Shown one piece after another: positions 9,559-22,495 of a stretch of 52,998 nucleotides of DNA (the first letter of the stretch is position 1; each line of letters starts with the position of its first letter). The notes beneath the pieces were generated by a model, which was not told the DNA's origin, ran no database searches, and worked only from the letters and a program-made list of their open reading frames with translations. The position numbers and the translations under genes are program-made. Source of the DNA: JAWKTV01 sp041398905 (GTDB lineage Bacteria > Planctomycetota > Planctomycetia > Planctomycetales > Planctomycetaceae); NCBI GenBank assembly GCA_041398905.1, contig JAWKTV010000023.1:1-52998 (forward strand), written 5' to 3'.

Positions 9559-12288
9559 CTAGACGGCTTCGTTGACGTCGACAACGTCGGCGGACTGGTG
9601 CATGTTCTCCAGCAGCTTGTCGGTGCTCTCGGGATCAACACCACGGCAGGCGTCCGTGCAGACGTCAAGATCTCTCGCAGTTCGCTTTGCCACTCATTCG
9701 CTGTCAGCCCCGGCGGGGTGAGTTGGGCGAACTCCTCGCAGACGAGAATCATTCGTAACAGGTGCCGGAAGATCAAGCCCTCTTGCCGGGTCAGGTCGCG
9801 GCTGGTGACGTACTTCTGGAAGTCACCATGGAACTGCAGCAGATCGCCAACCACCCAGCAGGGGGTGATGTTCAGACCACTGACTCCCCGGTACTCGGAA
9901 TCGAACAGCATCCGCAGCTTATCCGCGAGCGGGATGGCGAAGCGGCGGCGCGGACCGCCGAACTTCTTCAGCGGGTCATCCTCCTCCTCGAACGACTTCG
10001 GGTACAGGTCTTCGTGGCTGGCGAGGCCACGGGCGACGATCTCGCGGTCGAGCCATTGCCGGGCGAGCGGACCAGGGGGCATGACCTCCGGCGGTGGCAC
10101 GCGAACCTGCGAGAGCAACGAGCCGGGGAGTTCGAGCACGCTTTCGATCGCCTGCACCCGTTCCTCTTTGCTGGCGATTCCCAGCACATGGGTGAGATAG
10201 CGACCATAGAGCGGATTGACGCCCCGAAATACAAGCAGGTCGCCAAGCGACTCGTTCGGGTAGGCGCGATCAGGAACGTACTCAACCTTCGCCTCGACTT
10301 CCTTCGTGGCCGATTGCTCGATGAGCCGCTTCGCGGCGGCGGAGAGCGTACCCGGCTTGCCTTTGGCGGTCCCGGTCGCCACGACGTCCTGCAGTGCCTC
10401 CTGCAGGAGCGCGCCGAAGGTTCCTTGAGAGGCCGGACCGGAGGCGTCGTCCGCGTCCTCAATCCCGGCACTCCCATCAATCTCTTCAGCGTCCTCAGTG
10501 GCATGCGAGCGGGAAGCGCCCGTCAAGTCGCCTGCCGAGACGGGGATCGCGCCCTCGCTGGACGCAGCGGCTTTATCGCTATCGCGGTCGTCGTCGCCCA
10601 CGCCAATGCCGAAGGCATCATCCTCAATCGCCTCGCCAGATGACGCTTCAGCGACCGCTGACTGATCGCCGTCCCCAGTCGCAGGTTCGTTCGACGGCTG
10701 ATCGCCGCTCGTCACCAGCTCATCGAGCGTTGGCACCAAGGGGCGGCGTTCACGCTTGAGTTCGATCGACGGCAGAGGCTGGAGATCAATGTCACCGGCG
10801 GCCCAGAGTGTCAGCAGCATCCGGTGGAGCTGCTCGACGGCGCGCTCGCGACCGGCGTCGTCCAGCAGTCGCTTGCGGACGAACTCCCGCAGCTTGTTGA
10901 CCTCGGGAGAAATCGTCAGCAGGTAGGCCAGCAGTCGCCACGGGAGTTCCCCACGGCTGGCGAGCTTCGCCGGGGGGGACTCGACCAGCTTGTCGAACTG
11001 CTGTTCGGTCCAGTACTGCACGCCGTCGCGATGCTTCGGCATCTTCTTCTTGAGCCGCTTCTTCGCCTGAATGAGCTGCGGATCGCGGGCATCTTCGGGG
11101 ATTTGGTCGTACTGCTGCTTCCAGCGAGCGTACTTGACGTCGTCCTCATGAGCGAGTACGTAGACATAGCCCGCGTCGTCGAACTGAGGGCGACCTGCGC
11201 GGCCGAACATCTGGTGCGCGTTACTGGGATCGACCACCTTCTGCTTGCCGGGTGGCCCCTTCATCAGCGTCGTCAGCACCACCGAGCGGGCCGGCAGGTT
11301 GATGCCCGCCGCGAGCGTCTCGGTGCAGACACAGACACTCAGAAGCTTCTGCTGGAACAGTTCCTCGACACGGCGGCGGTACTTGGGGAGCAGACCGGCA
11401 TGGTGGACTCCGACGCCCCGCATGAGGATCGGCTTGAGCTTGGGACCGGCTCCGAGCGACCAGTCCCACTGTTCGATGGCGTCGGCCAGTTGCTTCTTTT
11501 GGCCATCGGCGAGCAACGACTTGCCTTTGAGCAGTTCGGCGACGTTCCAGCACTCCGCCCGGTTGAAGCAGAACAGCAGCGCGGGCGTGCGGCGTTGCTG
11601 GTCGTCGCCGCTCGCCATTTCCTCCAACTGCTCGCTGAGCAGTTGGTCGCCGACCCACTGGAAAGTGAGGGGAATCTTGCGCTCGGTGCTTTGCACGAGG
11701 TCGATGAGGCGGCCGTGACTCTGCCGCAGCCAGATGCGGAACTCCGGCGTGTTGCCAACGGTCGCCGAGAGCAGCAGCAACCGGACGTGCGCGGGAAGCA
11801 ACGCCAGCGACAGCTCCCATACGACGCCGCGCTCGGGGTCGTTGAAGCTGTGGAATTCGTCCATTACCACGGCCGAGACATCTTTGAAGTCGAACGCCTC
11901 GGGGTGCAGCAAACGGTTCAGGAGGATCTCGGCGACGACGACGAGAATGCGGGCGTCGGGGTTGACGCGGCGGTTGCCGGTGACGAGACCAACATCGTCG
12001 GCTGAGTAGCCCCAGCGGACGGCCGCCGTCTGCATTTCGCGGAACTTCTGTTCGGTCAGCGCGATGAGCGGGGTGGTGTAGTAGGCGGTCTTGCCGGTAT
12101 GCAGGGCTTCAAACAGGGCGGCCTCTGCGATGATGGTTTTACCGGTTTCGGGTTGGCGCGCAGACGAGCACCCCCGTCTCGGTCGCGAACCATGCCAGGA
12201 GGGCATCCTCCTGAACCGGGTAAGGGGCGAACGGAAGCTGGTCGAGGTAGGCGGTGGCGAGATCGTCGCGAGTCGGCTGAGGGTTCAT
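9559..12288 (-). CDS. Ski2-like DEAD/DEAH-box helicase (two frameshifts)
   Basis: A superfamily 2 helicase of about 908 aa. True start MNPQPTRDDLATAYLDQLPF at 12288, then PYPVQEDALLAWF (Q-motif-like) and Walker A APTETGKT. That motif is split by an extra G in the run 12150-12152. Then follow the DExH box VVMDEFHSFND, motif III LLLSATVGN, motif V TLAAGINLPARSVVL and motif VI QMFGRAGRPQFD. An acidic low-complexity insert fills roughly residues 520-640. Near 9665 a base is missing; restoring it gives the natural C-terminus DACRGVDPESTDKLLENMHQ and a stop at 9559, instead of an arginine/serine-rich tail ending at 9534. It probably remodels RNA or DNA; the substrate is unknown. Confidence 0.87.
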
Positions 12289-12530
12289 GCCGCGAGTGTA
12301 ACGGATCACGGCTCCGCCACTGACTCTCCGGGAGGCCGGAAATCCGGGATGCAGCCGAACGCGCGTCCGTCGGGCCGCTTCGCCGCTTCGTACGGCCATT
12401 CACAATGCTTTCACGCACCGGGCGAGTCCTGATATGATCCCGGGGCGGCTGCGATTCGGCTGGTGAGGAGGCTTACCGGGCGGTGAAGCGTTGCCCCCGC
12501 ATTTGTCGGCATCCCGCCAGGAGAGTCTTC

Positions 12531-13722
12531 ATGTCCAGCAGTGCCCCGGTGTTCCGACCACTCGCCCCCGGTTCCAAAGGGACCGCCCATTCAGGTGAAG
12601 TCGGAGAAGGAACCGAGATCAACAAGCTGTTCAAAGCGCAGATCGGTTCGGCGCGTCCGACTTGCACTTGCAGTCGGGTAAGCCGGCGATGATGCGGGTG
12701 AAGGGGGAGATCCGCGAACTGGACATGGAGCCGCTCACCGATGAAGTGCTGTGGCGGATGTTCTGGGAGGTGATGGACGACCGGAACAAGGTCATCATGG
12801 AGCAGAACGGCGGTGCGGACTTCGCCCAGTGGTGCCGTACGAAGGTTGGCCGTGGCGATTCCGTGTCAACCTGTTCAAGCAACTGGGCAAGCCGGGCATG
12901 GTGGCCCGTAAAATCGAGAAGGACATCCCGCCGTTTGAGAAGCTGTTCCTGCCGCCGGTCATTGAAGATCTGTCAAGTACGACGAAGGCATGGTGCTGCT
13001 GGCTGGGGTGACGGGGTCGGGCAAGTCGACGACGATCGCTTCGATGCTCGATTGGATCACCACCGCGCGCGTGCACATTCTGGACGATCAAGACGATCGA
13101 ATTCGTCTACACGCCGGACAAGGCATCAACCAGGCGAACTGGGGATGGACGTGGTCGATTTCCACGTGGCGATGAAGCACGCCGTGCGTCAAGACCCCGA
13201 TATCATGCTCGTGGGCGAAATGCGTGACCGGGACACATTCGAGACCGCCATTCACGCGGCTGAGACGGGGACACCTGGTGTTCGGAACGATTCACGCCTC
13301 GAGCCGCCGGGCACGATCAGCCGTATTCTCGACCTGTTCCCCCACAGCATGCACAGCGCGATTCGCGCCAGTATGGGCATGAACATGCGGGCGATCGTCG
13401 GTCAAAAGCTGCTGAAGACGGTCGCGACAAGCCGTCCGTGTCCTGATCGTCGAGGTGATGAAGTTCAACCCGGTGGTCAAGAAGCTGGTGCTGGAAGAGC
13501 AGGACAGCAAGCTGTTCGCCGCCATCCGCATTGGCAAGGACGAAGGGATGCAGGTCTTCAACGACAGCCTGTACAGCTTCATCACGCGAGACCTGATCGA
13601 CCGGGCATCGGCGTTCGAGATTTCACCGGAACATCGAGGAACTGAAAATGATGCTCAAAGGGATCGAGATCAGCCCCGGCGATTCTGTAGTAACCACATA
13701 TCGAGATCAATGGCGGGCGTAA
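12531..13722 (+). CDS. PilT-like twitching motility ATPase (many frameshifts)
   Basis: Start ATG 12531 follows CCAGGAGAGTCTTC, a strong ribosome binding site. Interleaved frames give a PilT/GspE-class hexameric ATPase. The order is INKLFKAQI, SDLHLQSGKPAMMRVKGEI, VNLFKQLGKPGMVARKIEKD, Walker A LLAGVTGSGKSTTIASMLDW (about 12990-13045), Walker B QDPDIMLVGEMRDRDTFETA (13192-13250), LFPHSMHSAIRASMGMNMRA and VMKFNPVVKKLVLEEQDSKL. It ends ISPGDSVVTTYRDQWRA with TAA at 13720-13722. PilT powers retraction of type IV pili. At least eight single-base breaks interrupt it. The next gene is a GspE/PilB-type ATPase, so the pair probably serves one pilus or secretion machine. Confidence 0.85.
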
Positions 13723-13835
13723 ACGGGGTCCGCATGCCCTTCGCCGGCTCGCCAGAGCCGGTTACCTTGGCGAGGTTGTCGTCCGCTCAGGACTCGTTTG
13801 TCGCTCCGCATTCATTCGCACCGCCCACGCTCCCG

Positions 13836-15705
<1,870 letters not shown>

Positions 15706-15867
15706 CGTGATGTTCGCTCTTCCGATCATCGGAACGGGTCGAAAGCTCCGCCGACACGATCGAAGAAGTGACAGTGCAGAGTGGATTCACAGGTCGCCCG
15801 GCAGAATTCCTGTCGATCCCCCTCACGATCATCAGACATTTGCACGACTCAATATCGATTCAGCCCC

Positions 15868-16561
15868 ATGCTCGACATTCTGCTCATCATCGTTTTCGCC
15901 ATCGTCACCTGGTGCGTCGCCGGAGGGGGTCTGGGGCGCGGCCCTTGTGCTCTTCAGTGTACTCTTCGCCGGCCTGCTGGCGATGAACTTCTTTGAGCCG
16001 GTCGCGGCGATGCTCTCGGGCGGCGGGAAGTGGGACTACTATTGGGACTTCATCGCTCTGGTCGGCCTATTCGCAGTCGCTGTGACGCTGCGAATGACGA
16101 CCGAGTATTTGATGCCGGTCTATGTCGAGGGTGCTGCCACTGATGTGACGATCGGTCGCTGGACGTTCGGAGCTGCCGCCGCCTACGTGACGATCGCGTT
16201 CCTGTCCGCGGCGGCACACGGCCCGTTGCCACGCGAGTTCCTCGACTTCAAGCCGGAGCAGCCGATGCTCTTTGGCATCGGGCCGGACCGACAGTGGCTG
16301 GGCCTGACGCAGTATGTCAGCGAGACGATCTACACCTCGGGCCGGGTGTTGATGGTGAGCAGTACCCGACCATTCCGGAGAAGTGGGCGGAACGCGGGGA
16401 GCGATGTCGAGCGGGCCGAACTGATGACCACCTGGTCATCGTTCCCGATGCGGTATGCGATGCGTCGCGAAGAGTTCGTTGCCGGCCAGGCGCTGGACCG
16501 ACGGTCGCGCGACGCAGGGCCCTTCGACGGCCCCCACCGGCGGCGCGGCCCGTCGTTCTAA
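15868..16561 (+). CDS. CvpA-like membrane protein (frameshifted)
   Basis: Start MLDILLIIVFAIVTWCVAG at 15868. One base is missing near 15925 (GGAGGGGGTC), after which the frame continues VWGAALVLFSVLFAGLLAMN, FFEPVAAMLSGGGKWDYYWD, FIALVGLFAVAVTLRMTTEY and a further hydrophobic segment AAAYVTIAFLSAAAHGPL. Four to five membrane segments with this spacing fit the CvpA family. The 3' part (after about 16350) shifts frame again and the true end is uncertain; 16561 closes the frame with SSFPMRYAMRREEFVAG. CvpA proteins are inner-membrane proteins of poorly defined role. Location next to pilT/gspE may be incidental. Confidence 0.6.
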
Positions 16562-16659
16562 TCGACAGCCCGCCAGCAGCACGCCCCGAACGGTCGAGAC
16601 CCGGCCCATCGAGGTCCGATCCAGAACAGACAACATGGACGTTGAGTTCCGCCCCGGGC

Positions 16660-17005
16660 CTACTCGGCCCGCTCGATCCACACGTCGAAGCATTTGCTGT
16701 CCGGCATTCCGCTGCCGTGTGTCTCGCCGCCCATCAGGCGGCTGGAAGCATCACCGTAACTGATGAACAGCAGGCCGGGCGGAAGCTCGTCTCCCTTTGA
16801 CGCCTTGATCGGGACGGTCACCTCGCCGTGGACGCTCCACATCCGCACCCGATCACCGGCGGAGAGCCCCAATCGCTGCATGTCCTCGGGCGCCACCTGC
16901 AGCGTCCCCGTCTCCTCCTTGTATCCATCCGTGTACTTCCCCTCGTTGAGGGTTGTCCCCTGTGTGCTGGTGCGGCCGGGGATGGAGGAGGAACTGTTCG
17001 GCCAT
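16660..17005 (-). CDS. Molybdopterin dinucleotide-binding protein, FwdD-like (one frameshift)
   Basis: About 114 aa: MAEQFLLIPGRTSTQGTTLN, then GYKEETGTLQVAPEDMQRLG, LSAGDRVRMWSVHGEVTVPI, PPGLLFISYGDASSRLMGGE and THGSGMPDSKCFDVWIERAE. This is a free-standing C-terminal molybdopterin-dinucleotide-binding beta barrel, most like subunit D of formylmethanofuran dehydrogenase (RT..QGTTL..GK and GTGMP are family hallmarks). An extra base near 16993 shifts the start relative to the rest; removing it joins MAEQFLL to IPGRTS. No other Fwd/Fhc subunit is visible nearby. Planctomycetes carry methanopterin-linked C1 genes, so a role there is plausible but inferred. Confidence 0.72.
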
Positions 17006-17136
17006 TGTTGGCTTCGCGGTGAGGTGTCTTGGGGGGGATGGCTCGTCGACAAGGTCCGTCGTGTTCGCTTCACCAGACCGGTGGCTGTTCACCGGTTCGG
17101 CAGGACGAACTGTCGGCGGGGATCAACTTGTGGGGG

Positions 17137-19608
17137 TTAGGACGTATCGCCTCGATCGCAATGCTCCCACTGTTCGCAGTGCGGACAGCGACTATTGGCC
17201 AGCCGGCGCGGTCGAGTTTCCGCTGGCAGCTGTGCGGCCGCCTCGGGGGCCGCCTGCGGATAGAGCAGCAGCCGGTCGTGAATGAGCATGATGAGGTCAT
17301 TTCGGCCGTCGCCATTCACATCGGCAATCACCATCTCACGCGGTTCCAGCCCGCTGCTGCCGTCGCTGTGGAAGCTCTTGTCCTCAAACACCTTAAAAGT
17401 TGAGAGCGTGACGGAACTCCGGACCCGGCAGGCGAGACGAGTTCGATCGTATGTGTCAGGTGGTCCAGCACCGCCATGTCCATGATGCCATCGGCGTTCA
17501 AGTCGCCGCAGCTCATGTCGACGAGGTACGAATCCTCGCTTGCGACTCGTAGGAAGCCAGGACTTCGATCTGCGGATCGGTCTGACCCGTGTACAGCACC
17601 GCGAAGCGGCTGCCGCCGAACACAGCAGGTCGTCCCGCTTGTCACCATTCAGGTCGGCGACCGCCACGGACTGATAGGGAAACGAGCCGATCTCGACGAC
17701 GCGCCATGGTCGATAGACGTCCTCCTCCTTGCGGAGCATGCGGAGCTCACCGCACCAGTGTCAACGAGGACGATCTCTTCGCCCGGCTGGCCATCCAGGT
17801 CGAGAGTCGCGGCCCCCTTGACCTTCGCGGTCGATTCGTTCGCGTTGTACTGATCGAGCACCTGCCAGCGGCCGCTCTCGTCGAGCTGCATCCGGCGGGC
17901 GGAAGGTGCCTTGGGCGACCAGCAGCACCATTCTTCCCAGCTTCCCGGTCGACACCGATCCCGCTTCGACCTGCGTCAACTGCACGCCGCCGCTGCCGCT
18001 GGCAACTTCCGGGATGCCCTGGCATTGGTGACCAGCAGCGTCGGTTCGCGGCTCAGGTCGATTGTGATCAGCAGATCATGGGCGACCATCGGCGTTCGCG
18101 TCGAAGGACTGCAGCCGCTTGGCGTCGCGAATATCGAGCTCGACATGCGTTTCGTCGACACCGAAGACGTACGGTTGGGGCTCGCCTTCGGGCGGGATCG
18201 TCAGGGCCTTCAATAGGAACTTCGACGTGCTGCGGCCCGTCTTCTCCTTGCCGATGTAGGCGATCTCGGGCACAGAATCCGAGTTCAGGTCGACGATATC
18301 GAAGCAGAGTACCTCGTCGACGATCGGGAGCGCCCGCGGGAAGGTCAGTCGGTCTTCCTCGTAGCTGCAGATGCCGAGCGTCTTCTCCTTGGGGCTGAAC
18401 ACCACGACTTCCGCGCGGCCATCGCCCGTGATGTCGCTGATACGAATCTGCTGGACGTCGAGAAAACTCGCGTAGGAGTTGCCGAGATCGAGACCACCTT
18501 CAGCCTGCTGACGGTAGACGACGAGCTGAGCGGTCGCGGGGTCGGAGACGACGACATCGATCAGCCCGTCTCCGTCGAGGTCGCCGGTCGCGAGGTCGCG
18601 GTTCGCCCCTTCCTTCGGTCCAACGCCGTACTGAATCGGCCGACTCTGAGGGTCATCCGAGGCCGCTGGCCGAATGACGCGGTACATGCTCAGGCGTTCC
18701 GTCTGGGAATCAATCGCGAGGATTTCCATCTGCTCGTTGCCGAGCATGTCCTTCACGGTGACTCCCAACGGGTTTTCGATATCGAGGCGGTACTCGGGTC
18801 CGAGGGTCGACTGGGGAGTCTGCAAGCGGACGCTGACGAAGGATTTGCCATCGTCGCTGGCGGTGTAGAACAGGTCATCGCGGCCATCGCCGTCGAAATC
18901 GCCGCTCATGCCAAGCCGGAGGTCGCTGGCGGTGTTGCGGAGCGCGACGGTCGGGGCGAAGCCGCCTTGTTCGAGCTGATGCAGGAGATAAGTGTCGTTT
19001 TCGCCCAGCACCGCGAGGTCTGCCCGGCCGTCGTTGTTGAAGTCCCCGGTGGCGATGGACCAGGTGCTGGCCGAAACGTCGGCCAGCCGTGTTTCCCACT
19101 TCTGTTCCCACTTTCCATCGGCATCCTGATAGCGGACGATCAGCCGATCAGGATCGCCGAACATCGCCAGGTCCAGCTTGCCATCCTGATTGAAGTCCCC
19201 GGCGACCATTGAATTCACCTGCCGGTCGAGTGGCAGCTTGGTCTGCTCGAATCGCCAGCCGCTTTCGATGAAATTCACATCGACGCGCTCCTGAACCTTG
19301 TCGTCGGCCTCGTCGCGCTGGAGCAGGATGTCGATGCGACTATGGCTGTTGTCGACGATCGCCAGATCGGTCTTGCCGTCTGAGTTGAAGTCTCCGGCGA
19401 CCATCGAGTGGGATCGTTCCTCCAGTTTGAAGACTTCGAGCGGCCCGAAACCGAAGTAATCTCCGAGGTTGATGGCGGGCTGGGTGTCGTCCGCCGCCAC
19501 GGGGGAGGCCAGCCCGGCCAGACAGACCAGCGTCGCCAGCCAGCCGGGGCCGCGTGATCGCCACAGCCCGCCGCACTGAGAATCCCCCGCACAATCAACG
19601 CGATTCAT
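17137..19608 (-). CDS. Secreted FG-GAP/VCBS repeat protein (several frameshifts)
   Basis: Start MNRVDCAG at 19608, then a signal peptide (WLATLVCLAGLASPVAA). Repeats of about 50-60 residues each carry the calcium-binding VCBS/FG-GAP core, for example VAGDFNSDGKTDLAIVDNSH, VAGDFNQDGKLDLAMFGDPD, ATGDFNNDGRADLAVLGEND, ATGDLDGDGLIDVVVSDPAT and, in the last third, VAVADLNGDKRDDLLC and VIADVNGDGRNDLIMLIHDR. The repeats build a beta-propeller. Residues 1-510 are intact (18076-19608); the rest is spread over three frames by at least five indels. The last recognisable repeat ends LLLYPQ near 17255. It is probably an exported adhesion or matrix protein; the ligand is unknown. Confidence 0.85.
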
Positions 19609-19905
19609 CGACCAATCTCCCTTGGCAGAGATTCCGGGCGTCCGGTATGTTTCATTGTCACACAAACTCGGGTGGACGGGCGATCCGCGTCGTCTCAACC
19701 CGCGTGTGAAGACCGGCTTGCGACGGAGGTTTCGTCCGTCTCTGTTCCGCCGGTCGACGCACGGAGTCTAGAACTCGCCGTGGGCCTTCACAAGGTTGGC
19801 GTTCACCGGCCCGATACCATTGATTCGCGGCGGACTCGTCGGCACTCGCTCTGACGGCCCGAACATTCCTTCGACACGCATTTGACCACCAACGGATATC
19901 CCTCC

Positions 19906-20739
19906 ATGAAGCGTCTGTTGTTCCTGCTGCTGGTGACCTGGAGTCTCGCTGCCGGCTCGCAGTCCGTGTCGGCGGAAGGTCTACTCTGGTCCCTCCCGCC
20001 GGTCGGGAAGTGGATCCGTTACGAAGGAACCTATACGCAGGTCATCAAGAAGCCGGATGAACCCGGGAGCGACGAGACGCTCACCTGGACCCGGCACCTC
20101 ACGATCAAGGCGATCAGCATGGAGGATGCGGTCTACCAGGGACAGGCCGTTCCCTGCCAGTGGGTCGAGTTCAAAGTCGTCACCGGCCCGGTCAAAGAAG
20201 GCATCATCGACGCCGGTCCGGGTGCGATCCGGATCTACAAGGTGCTCGTTCCGCAGTCGGCGGTTGACGCCGTCACCGTTGAACCCGACGGCACCGTGCT
20301 CGATGTCGACCGTGTCATCGCCACGCACATTCCGATCGTCAAAGGCTACCGCAAGATTGGCAACGAAGAGGCGACCGAGATCACCACCGGAGTCTTCCAA
20401 ACCTATCCGGCCTTGACCTTGATGCCGCAGTATCGCCAGTTGAGCGATCAGGGGCAGGCAGCGATCGCCGCCGTGAACGACAACGTTGATTGTCAGCACT
20501 GGCGGGGAACGATGGTGACCGAAGACAACTTCACTCGTTCGACCAACACCACCGATCTCTGGCGGACCGAGTCCGCGCTGGTGCCGTTCGGCGTCGCTCA
20601 GTGGCTGTCGCAATTGACCGTCGAATCGAAAGGTTCCACCAACACGCGCGGCGAGTTCAAGGTGGTGTCCGAGGTCACTGAAGAGATGACGGCCGTCGTG
20701 ACTGGCGACGATGCCGAAAGCGAACTGGTGATCGAGTAG
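19906..20739 (+). CDS. Secreted protein of unknown function
   Basis: A 277-aa protein starting MKRLLFLLLVTWSLAAGSQS, a clear signal peptide cleaved near SVSA-EG. The mature part is rich in beta-strand-like alternation (WIRYEGTYTQVIKKPD, LTWTRHLTIKAISMEDAVYQ, CQWVEFKVVTG, AIRIYKVLVPQSAV). No domain is recognised. ATG 19906 is preferred over the upstream open frame because the signal peptide begins there. It is intact. It faces away from the FG-GAP gene, sharing a 297-base divergent upstream region. Confidence 0.8.
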   Translation: MKRLLFLLLVTWSLAAGSQSVSAEGLLWSLPPVGKWIRYEGTYTQVIKKPDEPGSDETLTWTRHLTIKAISMEDAVYQGQAVPCQWVEFKVVTGPVKEGIIDAGPGAIRIYKVLVPQSAVDAVTVEPDGTVLDVDRVIATHIPIVKGYRKIGNEEATEITTGVFQTYPALTLMPQYRQLSDQGQAAIAAVNDNVDCQHWRGTMVTEDNFTRSTNTTDLWRTESALVPFGVAQWLSQLTVESKGSTNTRGEFKVVSEVTEEMTAVVTGDDAESELVIE

Positions 20740-20792
20740 GCCGCCGCGGGGCGTATTGGTTGTACGGAACTGGTGGTGTGGCGGGGGCGCGC

Positions 20793-20838
20793 CGAAGGCC
20801 CCCCCAGGAGGCAACGCCGGCATCGTTGGGGGCCTTCG
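20793..20838. repeat. Long GC-rich inverted repeat between two genes
   Basis: CGAAGGCCCCC (20793-20803) pairs perfectly over 11 bases with GGGGGCCTTCG (20828-20838), with a 24-base loop. It sits about 55 bases after the stop of the secreted unknown gene and could terminate its transcript. No T-run follows, so a dispersed palindromic element is the alternative. Confidence 0.45.
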
Positions 20839-21034
20839 CTTCGCGGGGCAACCTCGCCACGCTCCGCCGGAGCATGGCGTTTCGCTGGAGCTTACGGCGC
20901 TGGCGGCATAGACTGCCCGGCGACACTTTGGCGGCAGGCTGACATGCGTCGACGCGGGGCAGGGTGGCGACACGGCTCCCAGGCGTGGATACACGGACAA
21001 AGCCCCGCCGCTGGTGACCGAACCGGAGAGCACG

Positions 21035-22297
21035 ATGCGGCACGGGATGAACTGGAAGCCGGGACTGTGGTCACTGGGCGTCCTGCTGATTCAGGCACAC
21101 TGGCTGTTCGCGAATCCCGCGCCTCCGACCGATCTCCGGGTGACGGACGCCAACTGGGATGGCGGGCAGGCTCTGGAAGTCTCGTTCACCGCTCCTTCGT
21201 CGACTGCGGTCAGTGCGACCGGCGAGGGCGACCCGACGCCGGTTGCCGAGTTCTCGATTCGTGTGTCGAGCGAACCGGACGGGCTTTACGAGGAGGTCGA
21301 GTCGATCTCCGTTGGCAGCGGGCCGCTACAGACGGAATACACCGCGACGGTCGGCGACCTTGTTCGTGGCCAGCGGTACTATGTTTCGGTCGTGGCGGTT
21401 GATGCGGCTGGCGGCGAGTCGCCTCGACTCGGTCTTCCGGCCGACGGCGGTGTTGTGCCAACCCGTCAGCTCTTCGACGGTACTCGTTTCTGGCTGCTGG
21501 TCATCGGCGGCATCATCTGTGGTTCGGTTATCGTGTTTATCGCCATCGCGCGATCGGGCCGCACGCTGTACATCCGCAAGATCGCCGGGCTGGAGGCGGT
21601 GGAAGAGGCGGTGGGCCGCGCCACGGAGATGGGGCGGGCCTGTCTGTTCGTCCCCGGTATCCAGGACATCAACGACATCCAGACGATTGCCGGACTGGCG
21701 ATCCTTGATCGTGTCGCCCACCGCGCGGCCGAATACGATGCGGAACTGGAGGTGCCCACGAGCAAGTCGCTGGTGATGACCGCCGCCCGCGAGACGGTGC
21801 AGGCGGCGTTTCTGGCGGCCGGTCGACCAGATGCCTACCGGGAAGACGCCATCAACTACGTGACTGACGAACAGTTTGGCTACGTCGCATACCTGACCGG
21901 CCAGATGGTCCGCGAGAAGCCGGCCGCTTGCTTCTACATGGGAGCGTTCTTCGCCGAGTCGCTGATCCTTGCCGAGACGGGTAATTCCATCGGTGCGATT
22001 CAAGTGGCGGGGACGGCGCAGCCGGCGCAGTTGCCGTTCTTCGTCGCCGCCTGCGACTACACGCTGATCGGCGAAGAGTTCTTCGCCGCGTCGGCGTATC
22101 TCTCGCACGACCCGGACCAACTCGGCAGCTTGAAGGGACAGGATGTCGGCAAGCTGATCGTGGCCGGGCTGATGGTCGTCGGCGTCGGACTGCTGATGGC
22201 CGCGGCCGTCTTTGACAAGGCGGGCATGTCAGCCGTCGCAGCGCTCGCCAGCGACACGGCGAACTACCTGCGAAACGTCATTCTCGCGAGCGGCTGA
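21035..22297 (+). CDS. DUF6754 membrane protein with fibronectin-like N-terminus
   Basis: A 420-aa protein. It has a signal or anchor stretch (LWSLGVLLIQAHWLFA), then a fibronectin type III-like beta domain (APPTDLRVTDANWDGGQ through RYYVSVVAVDAAGGESPR, about residues 30-140). A membrane helix (FWLLVIGGIICGSVIVFIAI) follows. The DUF6754 body has GRACLFVPGIQDINDIQTIA, EVPTSKSLVMTAARETVQAA, YVAYLTGQMVREKPAACFYM and GAFFAESLILAETGNSIGAI. A final membrane segment (LIVAGLMVVGVGLLMAAAVF) ends the fold. ATG 21035 follows GGAGAGCACG. The function is unknown. The gene is intact. Confidence 0.85.
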   Translation: MRHGMNWKPGLWSLGVLLIQAHWLFANPAPPTDLRVTDANWDGGQALEVSFTAPSSTAVSATGEGDPTPVAEFSIRVSSEPDGLYEEVESISVGSGPLQTEYTATVGDLVRGQRYYVSVVAVDAAGGESPRLGLPADGGVVPTRQLFDGTRFWLLVIGGIICGSVIVFIAIARSGRTLYIRKIAGLEAVEEAVGRATEMGRACLFVPGIQDINDIQTIAGLAILDRVAHRAAEYDAELEVPTSKSLVMTAARETVQAAFLAAGRPDAYREDAINYVTDEQFGYVAYLTGQMVREKPAACFYMGAFFAESLILAETGNSIGAIQVAGTAQPAQLPFFVAACDYTLIGEEFFAASAYLSHDPDQLGSLKGQDVGKLIVAGLMVVGVGLLMAAAVFDKAGMSAVAALASDTANYLRNVILASG

Positions 22298-22495
22298 GCA
22301 AGATGACCTCGGCCTGCACGAACGCGATTGCGATGCCTCGATCGCGCCACCGTTCGACGAGCCGACTCAACCTGTTCGGGGCGTTCCGCGTCTCTCCGAC
22401 GGCATTGGTCTTCGCAGCAAGCGGTCGACGCGGACCAGTGGCGACGATGTTCGGGATCTCACAGCCAACAATCGCAGCGGATCAGGAGTTCGAAC

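Noticed and set aside
10824..12005. 393-aa open frame antisense to the helicase
   Set aside because: The helicase motifs I-VI are all on the minus strand; the antisense frame is Gln/Leu/Arg-rich filler.
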